A DNA stretch of 40,359 nucleotides from Deinococcales bacterium (GCA_013298185.1 JAAFJQ010000007.1:1-40359); one strand, 5' to 3'; positions 6,530 to 14,774 are shown, numbered from the stretch's first letter. Notes: generated by a model not told the origin, from the sequence alone. Program-made: numbers and translations.

Positions 6530-9205
6530 ATGACCGAAGAACTTGCCCATATCCTAGGACGTGAATTCGCGGTAGCCCTCGAAGCCCTCGAGTCTGCCTC
6601 GGATACTGGCGCGGCACGGTTGCTGCTGCATCGGGCATTGATTGCAGCTCATGCTGCTACCCACGAACTCGAGCCGTTTTTTAAGAGCTTAGTAGCTGGA
6701 GCATTACCAAGTCCCAACAGCGCCTTGGAAAGCCTGTGGCTCGAGGCTTGGACACCATTTTATTGGCAGGAATTGGCGCAACAAGATGCCCAAAAGCAAC
6801 TCGAGGCGATTCAGAACACCTCCGACGCTGGTTTAGCGAACTTATTTTTGCACCGCGCTCGGGTGTCGCTGCACAGTGCTGGGTATAATACAGCCCACGA
6901 ACTGACAGGGGTTTTAGTGGCGTTGGCAGCTGGTCAAACCCCAAGTACCAATTCCGAAATAAGCCAAGCATGGATTCAAGCATGGCAACGCTTTGGTCAA
7001 AGCGGTGTGGGCAGCCAACTGCTGGGTGTTTTTAACCAAGAACTCGAGCAGCGCCTGACGGCTTTAAGAACCGCCAAAGACCCGCAAACCATGAAACTCG
7101 AGCTGCATCGGTTGCGGGTTGCATCTCGAGCTGTACAAGACCACCTCGAGCCAGAATTATTGCGGCTTGAACGTGGCGAAACCAGTACCGTAACCGATCC
7201 GCGTCTGAAAGCCGCCTTACCTGCGGCTCGTGGTGGTTTGCCCGAAGCACCTCGGGTTGTGTCGCAGCCAGTCATGCAGCCTGTGTCGCAGCCAGTTATG
7301 CAGCCTGTGTCGCAGCCAGTTATGCAGCCAGTAATACCAGCCTCTGTCAGTGCCAGTATTCGCCCTGACAGCAGTCGGGTGGACAATGCCCAGAGTATGC
7401 TTGGGCAGAGCATCATGCCACCCATGAACCGCTCCACCGATGGCGCAGATGGCAACCGCGCTGTCAGCCAAGAAAGTGTGCGTGTTTCAGTCGCTCGGCT
7501 CGATTCTTTGCTGGCACAAGCCGGTGAACTGACCGTCGGAAGAATCCGAATCGAAGAACGCCTGCGCGACCTGCGTGACCTCTTGGCGCGGCGCAACCTC
7601 GAGCGGCGCAACTCGAGGCATTCACGCACCTTGCGGCGGCGTTTGCAGAACTTGGCAGAAGAAAACCGTGATGTCGCAGCGGTGCTTGGCTTACTTGAAA
7701 CAGGCGAAGAAAACACCCGACGAGCGCTTGATAAACTCGAGGATGTCCTGAACCGCTTAGCGGGCGATTTGGCACAACTGCGAACCGTCAATACCACCAT
7801 CGAAGACGAAGTCCTGAGTGTGCGCCTTCTGCCAGCTGCGATGCTATTCCCACCGCTCGAGCGTTTGGTGCGCGATTTGGGTCAGCAACTCGGCAAACAA
7901 GTGCGCTTGATTACCCTTGGCGGCGGCGTCGGCATAGACCGTAAAATCCTCGAGGGACTGCGCGACCCACTGATGCACATGATTCGCAATGGTGTGGATC
8001 ATGGGTTGGAAATCCCCAGTGTGCGCCAAGCCGCAGGTAAACCCAGCGAAGGCACAATTATTTTATCGGTCGCCTCGAGCGGCGGCATGGTTTCACTGCA
8101 ACTCTCCGATGACGGGGCTGGCATGGATGCAACTCGAATCCTCAAGAAAGCCGAAGAAAAAGGCATCATTCAAAGTGCTGTCAGCTTTGACCCTAAACTG
8201 GCACTGGATTTGATTTTTGAACCCGGTTTTAGCACTGCCGCTGTTGTCACCGATGTTTCAGGGCGCGGAGTTGGCATGGACGTGGTACGCCAGAATATCC
8301 GCGCTCTAAGCGGTTTGGTCAGCGTCCAAAGCCAATTAGGAGCAGGCAGCCAATTCACCATGCGCGTCCCAGCGCAACTTGCCACGGTGCGGGTTTTGTT
8401 GGTGCGGGTTGGCAATGATACGTTTGCTGTGCCAACCGCCAGTGTTGAACGCACCGGACGGGTTAAAGTCGAAGGGATTCATCAACTCGAGGGACGCAGT
8501 GTGATCATCCTCGAGGGTCGCCCAGTGCCACTGGTCGAACTCGGCGGGGTATTAGATGTACCCTTTATGGCAGGTGAATCATGGCAACCATACTTTGTGT
8601 TGCGCCGCGACGATGACCGCTTGGCTTGCACCGTGGACGCGATGCTTGGCGAACAAGAAGTGGTGGTCAAAAAACTATCCTACCCACTCGAGAAATTCGC
8701 CCCACTCGAGGGAGCAGCTGTCTTGGGTAGTGGTCAGCTTGTTTCCATTTTATCCAGTACCCACCTCATCGAACGAGGTTTGCGCCGCGAAATCCGTGTT
8801 CGCCCCAACCTCAAAATCGCCCCAACTGTGGCAGCTCGAGTCCCCCGCATCATGGTCGTGGACGACAGCATCACCAGTCGCACGTTGGAGCGCAGCATCC
8901 TAGAAGCGGCTGGTTTTGACACCATCACGGCTGTTCATGGCGCTCAAGCCCTCGAGTTCCTGCGGCGCGGCGAACATGTGGACTTGGTCGTATCCGACGT
9001 TGAAATGCCCGAATTGGACGGTTTTGGTTTAACTGGTGAAATCCGCCGCGACCCTCGCCTTGCCCAAATCCCCGTGATTTTGATTACCAGCTTAAACGCC
9101 CCTGAACACAAAGAACGCGGCGCTATGGCAGGCGCAGATGCCTATATTGTCAAAGGAGAATTCGACCAAGGGCTGCTGCTCGAGACGATTAACAGGTTGT
9201 TATGA
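6530..9205 (+). CDS. cheA: Hybrid chemotaxis-type histidine kinase CheA with C-terminal receiver
   Basis: The 891-aa protein has, in order: three helical repeats of about 75 residues (about 5-230) that resemble HPt domains; a Gln/Pro-rich linker with three VSQPVMQP copies (about 244-267); a P3 dimerisation region with an Arg-rich insertion; an HATPase domain (N box HMIRNGVDHGLE near 482, G box DDGAGMD, GRGVGMDVV); a CheW-like P5 domain; and a receiver from about 772 (VVDDS, phospho-acceptor Asp in VVSDVEMPELDG, Lys in YIVKGE). This is the layout of ChpA/PilL-type kinases of pilus chemosensory systems. The HPt repeats lack the usual HxxKG: LHRALIAAH, LHRARVSLH and LHRLRVASR have Ile or Val where the phospho-His should be. 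The start at 6530 has a good SD (AAGGA). Confidence 0.93.
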   Translation: MTEELAHILGREFAVALEALESASDTGAARLLLHRALIAAHAATHELEPFFKSLVAGALPSPNSALESLWLEAWTPFYWQELAQQDAQKQLEAIQNTSDAGLANLFLHRARVSLHSAGYNTAHELTGVLVALAAGQTPSTNSEISQAWIQAWQRFGQSGVGSQLLGVFNQELEQRLTALRTAKDPQTMKLELHRLRVASRAVQDHLEPELLRLERGETSTVTDPRLKAALPAARGGLPEAPRVVSQPVMQPVSQPVMQPVSQPVMQPVIPASVSASIRPDSSRVDNAQSMLGQSIMPPMNRSTDGADGNRAVSQESVRVSVARLDSLLAQAGELTVGRIRIEERLRDLRDLLARRNLERRNSRHSRTLRRRLQNLAEENRDVAAVLGLLETGEENTRRALDKLEDVLNRLAGDLAQLRTVNTTIEDEVLSVRLLPAAMLFPPLERLVRDLGQQLGKQVRLITLGGGVGIDRKILEGLRDPLMHMIRNGVDHGLEIPSVRQAAGKPSEGTIILSVASSGGMVSLQLSDDGAGMDATRILKKAEEKGIIQSAVSFDPKLALDLIFEPGFSTAAVVTDVSGRGVGMDVVRQNIRALSGLVSVQSQLGAGSQFTMRVPAQLATVRVLLVRVGNDTFAVPTASVERTGRVKVEGIHQLEGRSVIILEGRPVPLVELGGVLDVPFMAGESWQPYFVLRRDDDRLACTVDAMLGEQEVVVKKLSYPLEKFAPLEGAAVLGSGQLVSILSSTHLIERGLRREIRVRPNLKIAPTVAARVPRIMVVDDSITSRTLERSILEAAGFDTITAVHGAQALEFLRRGEHVDLVVSDVEMPELDGFGLTGEIRRDPRLAQIPVILITSLNAPEHKERGAMAGADAYIVKGEFDQGLLLETINRLL
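7259..7330 (+). repeat. Three tandem copies of a 24-bp unit in the cheA linker
   Basis: Three consecutive 24-bp units (7259, 7283, 7307) differ at one or two positions and encode VSQPVMQP three times. They lie in the flexible linker between the HPt-like repeats and the kinase core. Arrays of the same size and unit length occur in the Clp-N/S51 gene and in polB. Confidence 0.9.
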
Positions 9206-9246
9206 GCTATAAAGCTAAAGAAGAAAGGTTAAAGGTTAAAGGTAAA
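9201..9246. repeat. Heptamer-type tandem repeat in the cheA-cheB spacer
   Basis: AAAGGTT repeats about three times (9223-9246), preceded by GAGCTATAAAGCTAAAG just after the cheA stop. Both word types recur in other spacers (10487, 25432, 29168, 39789). Confidence 0.6.
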
Positions 9247-9323
9247 CCCTTCAAAACAGTTTTTCCTTTGGCTTTCTTCTTTGACCTTTTCTCTTTTCTC
9301 TTTTTCTCCCTCTCCAAAAAAGG

Positions 9324-9329
9324 TACACT
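9324..9329 (+). promoter_or_regulatory. -10 box before cheB
   Basis: TACACT lies 10 nt before the cheB ATG with no Shine-Dalgarno between them. This suggests cheB can be transcribed separately from cheA, as a leaderless or near-leaderless mRNA. Confidence 0.4.
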
Positions 9330-9339
9330 CTGACGCTCT

Positions 9340-10485
9340 ATGCAGCCTTCTAGCCCCCTTAAAAGAATCCGTGTGCTTGTGGTGGATGACTCCAGCGTAC
9401 AACGTCGGATGTTGGTCAGTCTACTCGAGCTGGACGGTGGCTTTGAAGTGATTGGTACTGCCAGCAATGGAGCAGAAGCTGTGCCAATGGCGCTGCGATT
9501 ACAACCCGATGTGATCACCATGGATTTGCGAATGCCAATCATGGATGGTTTAGCGGCTTCCGAAGCCATCATCGAACAAGCCCCAATTCCGATTCTGATG
9601 GTCACATCCAGTGTCTCCAAAGACGACCAGCGTTTGGTCGCCAAAGCCATTGCGGCTGGGGTCTTAGCGATCATTGCTAAGCCCAACATTCACACTGATA
9701 CCCATGAATTTCTGCGAATGGTGCGTGGTATTTCAAAAGTGAAAGTGATTCGCCGCAAACCACAGCAAAAACCCGCACCCAATGCCTTATCACGCACGAT
9801 CATTGCTGAGCCAGTGGCGTTGCCATTTGAACGTCGCTCGAGCAGTGTCACTGCGGCTCGGCTCAGCCCAGCCATTTTGCCACCCAGCATCAGCAAAGTT
9901 GAAATCATCGGCATTGCCTCGAGTACTGGCGGACCTCAAGCCCTAGAACCAATCCTGACCCGAATGCCCGCTGATTTTCCCGTGCCAATTATTGTTGTGC
10001 AGCACATTGTACCGGGATTTGCAGCCAGTCTGGTTGAATGGTTGCGTCCACTTTGCGCCCTGAACATTGACCTCGCTGAAATTGGACAACCAGTACGCCC
10101 GGGCATTTGGATTGCAGGCAGCGGTTCGCATTTGGTGGTACGCGAAGGTTTATTTCACTCGAGTATGGAAATGCCAGTTTCAGGGCAACGACCCAGTGGC
10201 ACAGTATTGTTTCGCAGCCTTGTACGCGAATACCGCAGCAACGCTGTTGGCGTGATTCTATCCGGTATGGGCGATGACGGCGCAGCCGGTCTGGAAATGA
10301 TGCACAAAGCAGGCGCAGCGATTCTGGCTCAAGACGAAGCAACCAGCGTGATTCACAGCATGCCCTCGAGTGCCATCCGCAAAGGCATTGTTCACCATGT
10401 CATGCCCCCAAGTGAAATTGCCAATACCCTGATTGATTTTGCCCGTCGGGCGCGACCAGATTGGCAACCGCCTGCGGGGCTTTGA
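9340..10485 (+). CDS. cheB: CheB protein-glutamate methylesterase with receiver domain
   Basis: The 381-aa protein has an N-terminal receiver (RVLVVDDSSVQRRML, phospho-Asp in ITMDLRMPIMDG, Lys in IIAKPN) joined by a linker to the CheB catalytic domain from about residue 185. The catalytic triad is visible: Ser in IGIASSTGGPQAL, His in IIVVQHIVPGF, Asp in GMGDDGAAGL. CheB demethylates or deamidates receptor glutamyl sites once phosphorylated by CheA and so resets receptor sensitivity. It is the last gene of the cheW-MCP-cheA-cheB cluster. A cheR partner is not present nearby. The start ATG 9340 is supported by a TANNNT box just upstream. Confidence 0.94.
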   Translation: MQPSSPLKRIRVLVVDDSSVQRRMLVSLLELDGGFEVIGTASNGAEAVPMALRLQPDVITMDLRMPIMDGLAASEAIIEQAPIPILMVTSSVSKDDQRLVAKAIAAGVLAIIAKPNIHTDTHEFLRMVRGISKVKVIRRKPQQKPAPNALSRTIIAEPVALPFERRSSSVTAARLSPAILPPSISKVEIIGIASSTGGPQALEPILTRMPADFPVPIIVVQHIVPGFAASLVEWLRPLCALNIDLAEIGQPVRPGIWIAGSGSHLVVREGLFHSSMEMPVSGQRPSGTVLFRSLVREYRSNAVGVILSGMGDDGAAGLEMMHKAGAAILAQDEATSVIHSMPSSAIRKGIVHHVMPPSEIANTLIDFARRARPDWQPPAGL

Positions 10486-10486
10486 G

Positions 10487-10559
10487 GTTTAGAGCTGTGA
10501 GCTATGATGAAAAACCTTCAAAGCTCACAGCTCACAGCTCATAGCTCATAGCTCATAGC
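10487..10559. terminator. Heptamer-repeat hairpin between convergent cheB and GNAT genes
   Basis: GAGCTGTGAGCTATGA (10492 onward) is followed after an A-rich loop by repeated AGCTCAC and AGCTCAT units (about 10520-10558). The left arm is complementary to the repeated right arm, so the RNA can fold as a long imperfect hairpin from either strand, with several possible registers. It fills the gap between two convergent genes and is a likely bidirectional terminator built from a 7-bp tandem repeat. Confidence 0.55.
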
Positions 10560-11083
10560 CTTTTCCACTCTCGAGCCAACAAGCCATACAGCAGATCATC
10601 CACCCACGCACCCTTGAACCAGAAATTTTCTTTTAGATGACCTTCTTTTCTAAAGCCAAGTTTCTCGAGAAGGCGAATCGAGGCGGTGTTGCGCGGATCG
10701 GTGGTGGCATGGATTCGGTGCAAGCCAAGCGTGCCAAAAGCGTACTCGAGCAAAGCGCCTAGGCTTTCGGTGGCATAACCTTGGTTTTGAAAGGCAGGGT
10801 TAAAACTATAACCAATTTCAGCTTGTTGCCCTTTGAGCTTAAAAGCAAGGTCACCAATCAGTTTCTCCTCGAGTGTGACAGCGATTTGATACCACTGAAA
10901 GTCGGTGGGCTTACCCAAAGTCTGCATGGTCTGAATCAGGTGTTGTGCATTCTCGAGTGAATAACTTTCCCAAGTTTGCAGCGCAGCCACTTCGGGTAAA
11001 TTGCGGTACGCCGCAAAAGCAGGCGCATCTTCTGGTTCAAAGGCTCGCAGGGTCAGGCGCGGAGTTTTGATGGCTTGAAACAT
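10553..11083 (-). CDS. GNAT acetyltransferase, RimJ/RimL type
   Basis: The 176-aa protein begins TPRLTLRAFEPEDAPAFAAY, the standard opening of RimJ/RimL-type N-acetyltransferases. It has the acetyl-CoA-binding motif region IGYSFNPAFQNQGYATESLGALLEYAF and LHRIHATTDPRNTASIRLLEKLGFRKEG. The acceptor could be a protein N-terminus or a small amine and cannot be told from sequence. ATG 11083 lies inside the upstream nucleotidyltransferase gene (47-bp overlap) with an AGAGG SD, so it is the last gene of a three-gene minus-strand operon. Confidence 0.88.
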   Translation of the reverse strand: MFQAIKTPRLTLRAFEPEDAPAFAAYRNLPEVAALQTWESYSLENAQHLIQTMQTLGKPTDFQWYQIAVTLEEKLIGDLAFKLKGQQAEIGYSFNPAFQNQGYATESLGALLEYAFGTLGLHRIHATTDPRNTASIRLLEKLGFRKEGHLKENFWFKGAWVDDLLYGLLAREWKRL

Positions 11084-11834
11084 AGGAAACCTCTTGTCGA
11101 ATGCGTTCAGCGATGGCTTGGCTGACGCTAAAACGCTGCTCGAGCCACGCTAGAATTGCCAAAGCAGATTCAGGGGTGCGCTCATAACCAAGCATAAACT
11201 TGGGCATCTCGAGCGCCAGTTTTGGGTAACGCTGCTCGAGGCGGCGCTCACGGCTGAAAGGATCAGCAAGGTTGTTTTGGGCTGTCTCGAGGTGCCGATT
11301 TAAGTCAATCACCCGATCCAGTGCGTATTGCTGCACAAATCTTGCGGCAATCAGCTTCTCACCGCGCCGGAAGCGTTTTAAGCCAATCAGCAAATTGGTC
11401 AGGGCTTCGCCAAGGTGATGCTCAGGAGAACTCGAATGCGTTTGAACCGGTTTATTTGAGGTGGCAATCGAATCTTCTATACCATCAGCTTTCCAAATCA
11501 GTCTGCCGGCTGTGAAAGTGGCTTCTTGCAGTTCGCTTAGTTCAAAGACTGCGAATTCACAAAAAACATCATCTTCGTACAGCACCTTAAAACCATCAAC
11601 TGTGTTTTGAAACGCGTACACCACAGGTGCAATGTTCGACAACCAACTTAAATCCTCGAGAAAATGTTTTTTTGTACCATCTTTGACAATTGCAAAGAAA
11701 TCCAAATCAGAAAACTGATCTAAGCGCTCGAGTTCAGCCCCAACCGAACCCAAACCAATCAGCGCCAAGGCTTGTCCAGATTGCTCGAGTGAGCGCCCAA
11801 TTTCTTCTAAGCGTTGTAAAAGCAACTCGGTCAT
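11037..11834 (-). CDS. Nucleotidyltransferase-fold protein, 265 aa
   Basis: The motif LIGLGSVGAELERLDQFSDLDFFAIV is the GS...DxD signature of the DNA polymerase beta-type nucleotidyltransferase superfamily. A third acidic residue is possible in VFCEFAVFEL. The C-terminal half is helical (LIGLKRFRRGEKLIAARFVQQYALDRVIDL), as in the aminoglycoside and lincosamide adenylyltransferase-like branch. It may transfer a nucleotide to a small molecule or protein; the substrate is unknown. The start overlaps the stop of the Clp-N/S51 gene (ATGA) and the end overlaps the GNAT gene. The tight coupling of peptidase, nucleotidyltransferase and acetyltransferase suggests a shared process. Confidence 0.78.
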   Translation of the reverse strand: MTELLLQRLEEIGRSLEQSGQALALIGLGSVGAELERLDQFSDLDFFAIVKDGTKKHFLEDLSWLSNIAPVVYAFQNTVDGFKVLYEDDVFCEFAVFELSELQEATFTAGRLIWKADGIEDSIATSNKPVQTHSSSPEHHLGEALTNLLIGLKRFRRGEKLIAARFVQQYALDRVIDLNRHLETAQNNLADPFSRERRLEQRYPKLALEMPKFMLGYERTPESALAILAWLEQRFSVSQAIAERIRQEVSYVSSHQNSAPDPASL

Positions 11835-14173
11835 GAGCCTAAGTATGTCGTCTCGAGCGGCGATTCGACAAGGCGATTACGCCCCAAAGTCACATGGTAT
11901 GCCTTGGCTTCGGGTCTGGAAGCCACCGCGCCAATGTACTCGGCATTGACAAAATGCAGTGCTGCGCCATCATCGGCAGCAAAACCAGGGGCGATTTTCT
12001 GGGCGCGTAAAGCCTTTTCTAAGATCACTTTACGGAATTTTTCACTGTCATAATGTGGTGTGAACGAACCGGGCAACCAACCCAAACCATTCATGATTCC
12101 CAGTGAACGCCCAACTGAATCGGTGGTGAACTGCTCAAACCAACAAATCGCCCCAGCTGAAATTCCCGTAAAGACCGTTCCAGCCTCGTAGGCTTTTTGA
12201 AACACAGGCTCGAGTTGCCAAGCTGACCACAACGCCAAAGCATTTTTGGTACTACCACCCGAGAAGTACAGCACATCAGCACTTAAAATCATGTCCTCGA
12301 GTTCATCCGACCAATCCTCGGGATGAAACAACGGCAAATGGGTTGGCTCGCAGTTCAGAGGCTTAAAAGCATCGTAGAAACGAGCCGTATATCCACGGTC
12401 ATCGCCACAAGCCGTGGACACAAAACACACCCGTGGCACAGCCACTTCTCGAGCTGTGCGTGCCACCTCGAGGATGTACTGGTCAAGCAACTTATTGTCT
12501 GGTTCTTGAGAGAACCCACCGCCGCCCAGCGCAATGATATGGCGTTTGGTGACACTTGAAGCAGTGACCACATCCCATGTCGGGGCTTTGAACACAGGTT
12601 TTTGAGGTTCTAAAATCGGTGCAGCAGGTTTGTCGAGTTCAGCAACCTCTGGTTTGTCGAGTTCAGCAACCTCTGGTTTGTCGAGTTCAGCAACCTCAAG
12701 ATCAGGTGTTTCCTCGAGCAATTCAGTCACCAACAAATCATCTACCGAACCTGTTTTTGTTTCCACTGGTGTGGTTTGTATGGCATCTGCTTCTGGCATG
12801 AGAACAACTTCGGCAATTGGAATTTCAGAAGTGGCTTTTTCTGGTGGTAATTCGGGAGCAGCAACTTCTTCGGATGGTTTGGGCTGAACAACTTCTTCGG
12901 TTGATTTGGATGGATTTTGAAGTCCCACAACTTTAGGCGTGAGACTCGCCAAAGCAGCAATGGTCATGGGTGCAATGATGTCTGGCTCAGGAATAATTGG
13001 CGCTGCAACTTGTTCCTCGAGAATTGGTTCAACTTTTTCTTGGATTGGCTCAACAACTTGCTCCTCGAGAATCGGCTCAACAACTTGCTCCTCGAGAATC
13101 GGCCCAATGACTTTTTCCTCGAGAATCGGCTCAATGACTTTTTCCTCAAGAACTGGCTTGACTTCTTCTTGAATTGGTTCAATGACTTTCTCCTCGAGAA
13201 TCGGCTCAATGACTTTTTCCTCAAGAACAGGCCCTACAATTTTCTCCTCGAGAACTGGCTCTACAACTTCTGGAACTGATACAACTTTTGGCTCGAGAGC
13301 TGGTGCAATGATTCCCATAGCTCTTTGCTGCTCACGATCAATTTCAATTGTTTTGCCGATTTCATGCCAGTTGTTTTTTACGACTGGCTCTGGCTGGAGG
13401 TTGGCTTGGACTTCCTCTTCGGGTGGCACTTCATCAAAAGCAACATCAATCAACATCGAATCTGGAATATCTTCTTCGCTTGCTTCGGGACGTGCGATGA
13501 TGTCTTTGAGGGTCAAATCTGGCAGTGATTCGGCGGTTTCTGGATCAGGCTCGAGGGGTTGGTTAGCGGCTTCGGGTTTCGTAGCTTCGGGGCTGGGTGT
13601 TGGCGCAGAATCGGTTGGGGTTAAAGTATGGCTTTCACTTGGACGTCCCAATAACTTTGCCAAGACCGAATCGGCAGGTGCAGCAACAATGCCTGATAAA
13701 TTGGTGGATGGATTGGTTTCAGATGTTTCTTCGGGGTCTGGTGGGAGTTGTAGCGCCTCGAGCGTGGCTCGGCGCACGGCTTTTGTACCACCTGCCATTT
13801 GGTTAATTAAACCCATGGCAACACCATCGCCAGCGTGAATCATGCCGAGCAGCACATGCCCAGTGGTGATAAACGAAGATTGATAACGCCCCGCTTCAAC
13901 CCCAGCTAAGTCCATCACCCGTCGTGCTAAAGCAGTGATGGCAGGTGGCGGTGCTTCTCGAGAACGCTCAAACTGCCCAATCAACTCCACCACCCGATGT
14001 CGTGCTGCCTCGAGACTCAAACCCGAAGTGTTTAAGACTTGCGCGGCTGTGCCACCTTCGCGCAGCAAACCCAAAAGTAAATGCTCGGATTCAATCACAG
14101 CGTGACCAAGACGGTCAGCTTCTTCCCGTGCATAGTGGAACACCAAACGCGCTCGAGCATCTAATCGGTTCAT
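11831..14173 (-). CDS. Clp-N domain / acidic repeat linker / S51-family peptidase fusion, 780 aa
   Basis: Residues 1-145 form a Clp N-terminal (double ClpA/ClpC-like) domain: LVFHYAREEADRLGHAVIESEHLLLGLLREGG, then TTGHVLLGMIHAGDGVAMGLI. About 370 residues of Pro/Glu/Val-rich linker follow, with many copies of an 8-residue LEEKVIEP-type unit and three copies of ELDKPEVA. The C-terminal 235 residues are a class I glutamine-amidotransferase-like S51 peptidase (peptidase E/cyanophycinase family): HIIALGGGGFS, FSGGSTKNALALW, nucleophile Ser in TGISAGAICW, and FTPHYDSE. No AAA ATPase is present, so the Clp-N part may dock substrates or adaptors for the peptidase. I know of no standard architecture of this kind. 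The -10-like TAAAAT 7 nt before ATG suggests a leaderless start. Confidence 0.85.
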   Translation of the reverse strand: MNRLDARARLVFHYAREEADRLGHAVIESEHLLLGLLREGGTAAQVLNTSGLSLEAARHRVVELIGQFERSREAPPPAITALARRVMDLAGVEAGRYQSSFITTGHVLLGMIHAGDGVAMGLINQMAGGTKAVRRATLEALQLPPDPEETSETNPSTNLSGIVAAPADSVLAKLLGRPSESHTLTPTDSAPTPSPEATKPEAANQPLEPDPETAESLPDLTLKDIIARPEASEEDIPDSMLIDVAFDEVPPEEEVQANLQPEPVVKNNWHEIGKTIEIDREQQRAMGIIAPALEPKVVSVPEVVEPVLEEKIVGPVLEEKVIEPILEEKVIEPIQEEVKPVLEEKVIEPILEEKVIGPILEEQVVEPILEEQVVEPIQEKVEPILEEQVAAPIIPEPDIIAPMTIAALASLTPKVVGLQNPSKSTEEVVQPKPSEEVAAPELPPEKATSEIPIAEVVLMPEADAIQTTPVETKTGSVDDLLVTELLEETPDLEVAELDKPEVAELDKPEVAELDKPAAPILEPQKPVFKAPTWDVVTASSVTKRHIIALGGGGFSQEPDNKLLDQYILEVARTAREVAVPRVCFVSTACGDDRGYTARFYDAFKPLNCEPTHLPLFHPEDWSDELEDMILSADVLYFSGGSTKNALALWSAWQLEPVFQKAYEAGTVFTGISAGAICWFEQFTTDSVGRSLGIMNGLGWLPGSFTPHYDSEKFRKVILEKALRAQKIAPGFAADDGAALHFVNAEYIGAVASRPEAKAYHVTLGRNRLVESPLETTYLGS
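12627..12698 (-). repeat. Three tandem copies of a 24-bp unit in the Clp-N/S51 linker
   Basis: Units start at 12627, 12651 and 12675 and are nearly identical. On the coding strand they give ELDKPEVA-type octapeptides. Each has GTCGAG rather than CTCGAG. Confidence 0.9.
13003..13278 (-). repeat. Degenerate 24-bp repeat region encoding LEEKVIEP-like octapeptides
   Basis: About eleven units with consensus [VI]-L-E-E-[KQ]-V-[IV]-[EG]-P are visible in the protein. Many units contain CTCGAG as the Leu-Glu codons. The product is a long acidic, proline-spaced linker, probably extended, between the Clp-N and S51 domains. Confidence 0.8.
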
Positions 14174-14180
14174 TGTTTTT

Positions 14181-14186
14181 ATTTTA
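14181..14186 (-). promoter_or_regulatory. -10 box for the Clp-N/S51 operon
   Basis: On the minus strand TAAAAT lies 7 nt before the ATG with no Shine-Dalgarno, a leaderless-type arrangement. Confidence 0.4.
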
Positions 14187-14292
14187 CGGCATTTAGCAAA
14201 GAAAAAACGCAGATTCGTATTTTGTCTGACTTGGAACGTGTCAGCCGTAGTACGCTCTTCTCATTGGATTTTATGTACAATTCCTAAGCGTT

Positions 14293-14306
14293 GACGTGAA
14301 AACGTC
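14293..14306 (+). promoter_or_regulatory. Small perfect hairpin or operator before trxA
   Basis: GACGT-GAAA-ACGTC forms a five-pair stem closed by a GNRA-type GAAA tetraloop in RNA, or a 14-bp dyad in DNA. It lies 9 nt upstream of the trxA SD (GGAGGAA). It could be a regulator site or a mRNA 5-prime stabiliser. Confidence 0.4.
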
Positions 14307-14325
14307 CTAAACTGGAGGAAACCTT

Positions 14326-14691
14326 ATGGGCAAGTATGTGAATTTAACCGATGCAACTTTTGATGGTCAAATAGCCGAGGGCTTAACCCTTGTGGATTTT
14401 TGGGCAGAATGGTGCGGACCGTGCCGTGCGGTTGCGCCAACCATTGAAAAACTCGCCGAGGAATACGCTGGGCAAGTTAAAGTCGCCAAACTCGATGTGG
14501 ATGCCAACCAACAAACCGCTATGAAGTTCCGTGTCATGAGCATTCCAACTGTGATTTTATTTAAGAACGGTCAACCGGTCGAACTGATGGTTGGCGCTGA
14601 CATGAGCGGCAACAAGTACCGCGCAATGATTGCCAAGCACCACACCGCCACCAGCCCAAGCAGCGAAAAAGTCTTACAACCAACTGCTTAA
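14326..14691 (+). CDS. trxA: Thioredoxin
   Basis: The 121-aa protein has the canonical [22 protein letters not shown] active site (CGPC), the buried Asp region [10 protein letters not shown] and the cis-Pro loop [15 protein letters not shown]. It reduces protein disulfides in the cytoplasm with thioredoxin reductase, which is not in the window. A Ser/Thr-rich tail of about 15 residues extends past the usual 105-110 residues. The start has a strong SD (GGAGGAAACC). The gene stands alone between a divergent operon and a strong terminator. It contains no CTCGAG, probably because its codons are tightly constrained. Confidence 0.95.
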   Translation: MGKYVNLTDATFDGQIAEGLTLVDFWAEWCGPCRAVAPTIEKLAEEYAGQVKVAKLDVDANQQTAMKFRVMSIPTVILFKNGQPVELMVGADMSGNKYRAMIAKHHTATSPSSEKVLQPTA

Positions 14692-14700
14692 GCACCTTAA

Positions 14701-14735
14701 AAACAACTCCCTCGAGTCTCGAGGGAGTTGTTTTA
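14701..14735 (+). terminator. Strong intrinsic terminator after trxA, usable from both strands
   Basis: AACAACTCCCTCGAG and its exact complement CTCGAGGGAGTTGTT are separated by one T, giving a stem of about 13 pairs with a small loop, followed by TTTTATTT. On the minus strand the flanking A-rich sequence gives T residues too, so it can also serve reverse transcripts. Two CTCGAG words form the top of the stem. Confidence 0.88.
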
Positions 14736-14774
14736 TTTATTTTCCAAGCTCCACACAGCTTTTAGGCTAGAAGC

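Noticed and set aside
6997-7800. Reverse-strand ORF of 267 aa inside cheA
   Set aside because: It is Arg/Ser-rich and antisense to a well-supported kinase; the Thr-Gly-Cys repeat in it is the antisense of the VSQPVMQP array.
13182-13838. Forward ORF of 218 aa opposite the Clp-N/S51 gene
   Set aside because: Its Ser-Ser-Arg-x-Gly-Ser repeats are the antisense reading of the LEEKVIEP repeats. The minus-strand protein has recognisable domains.
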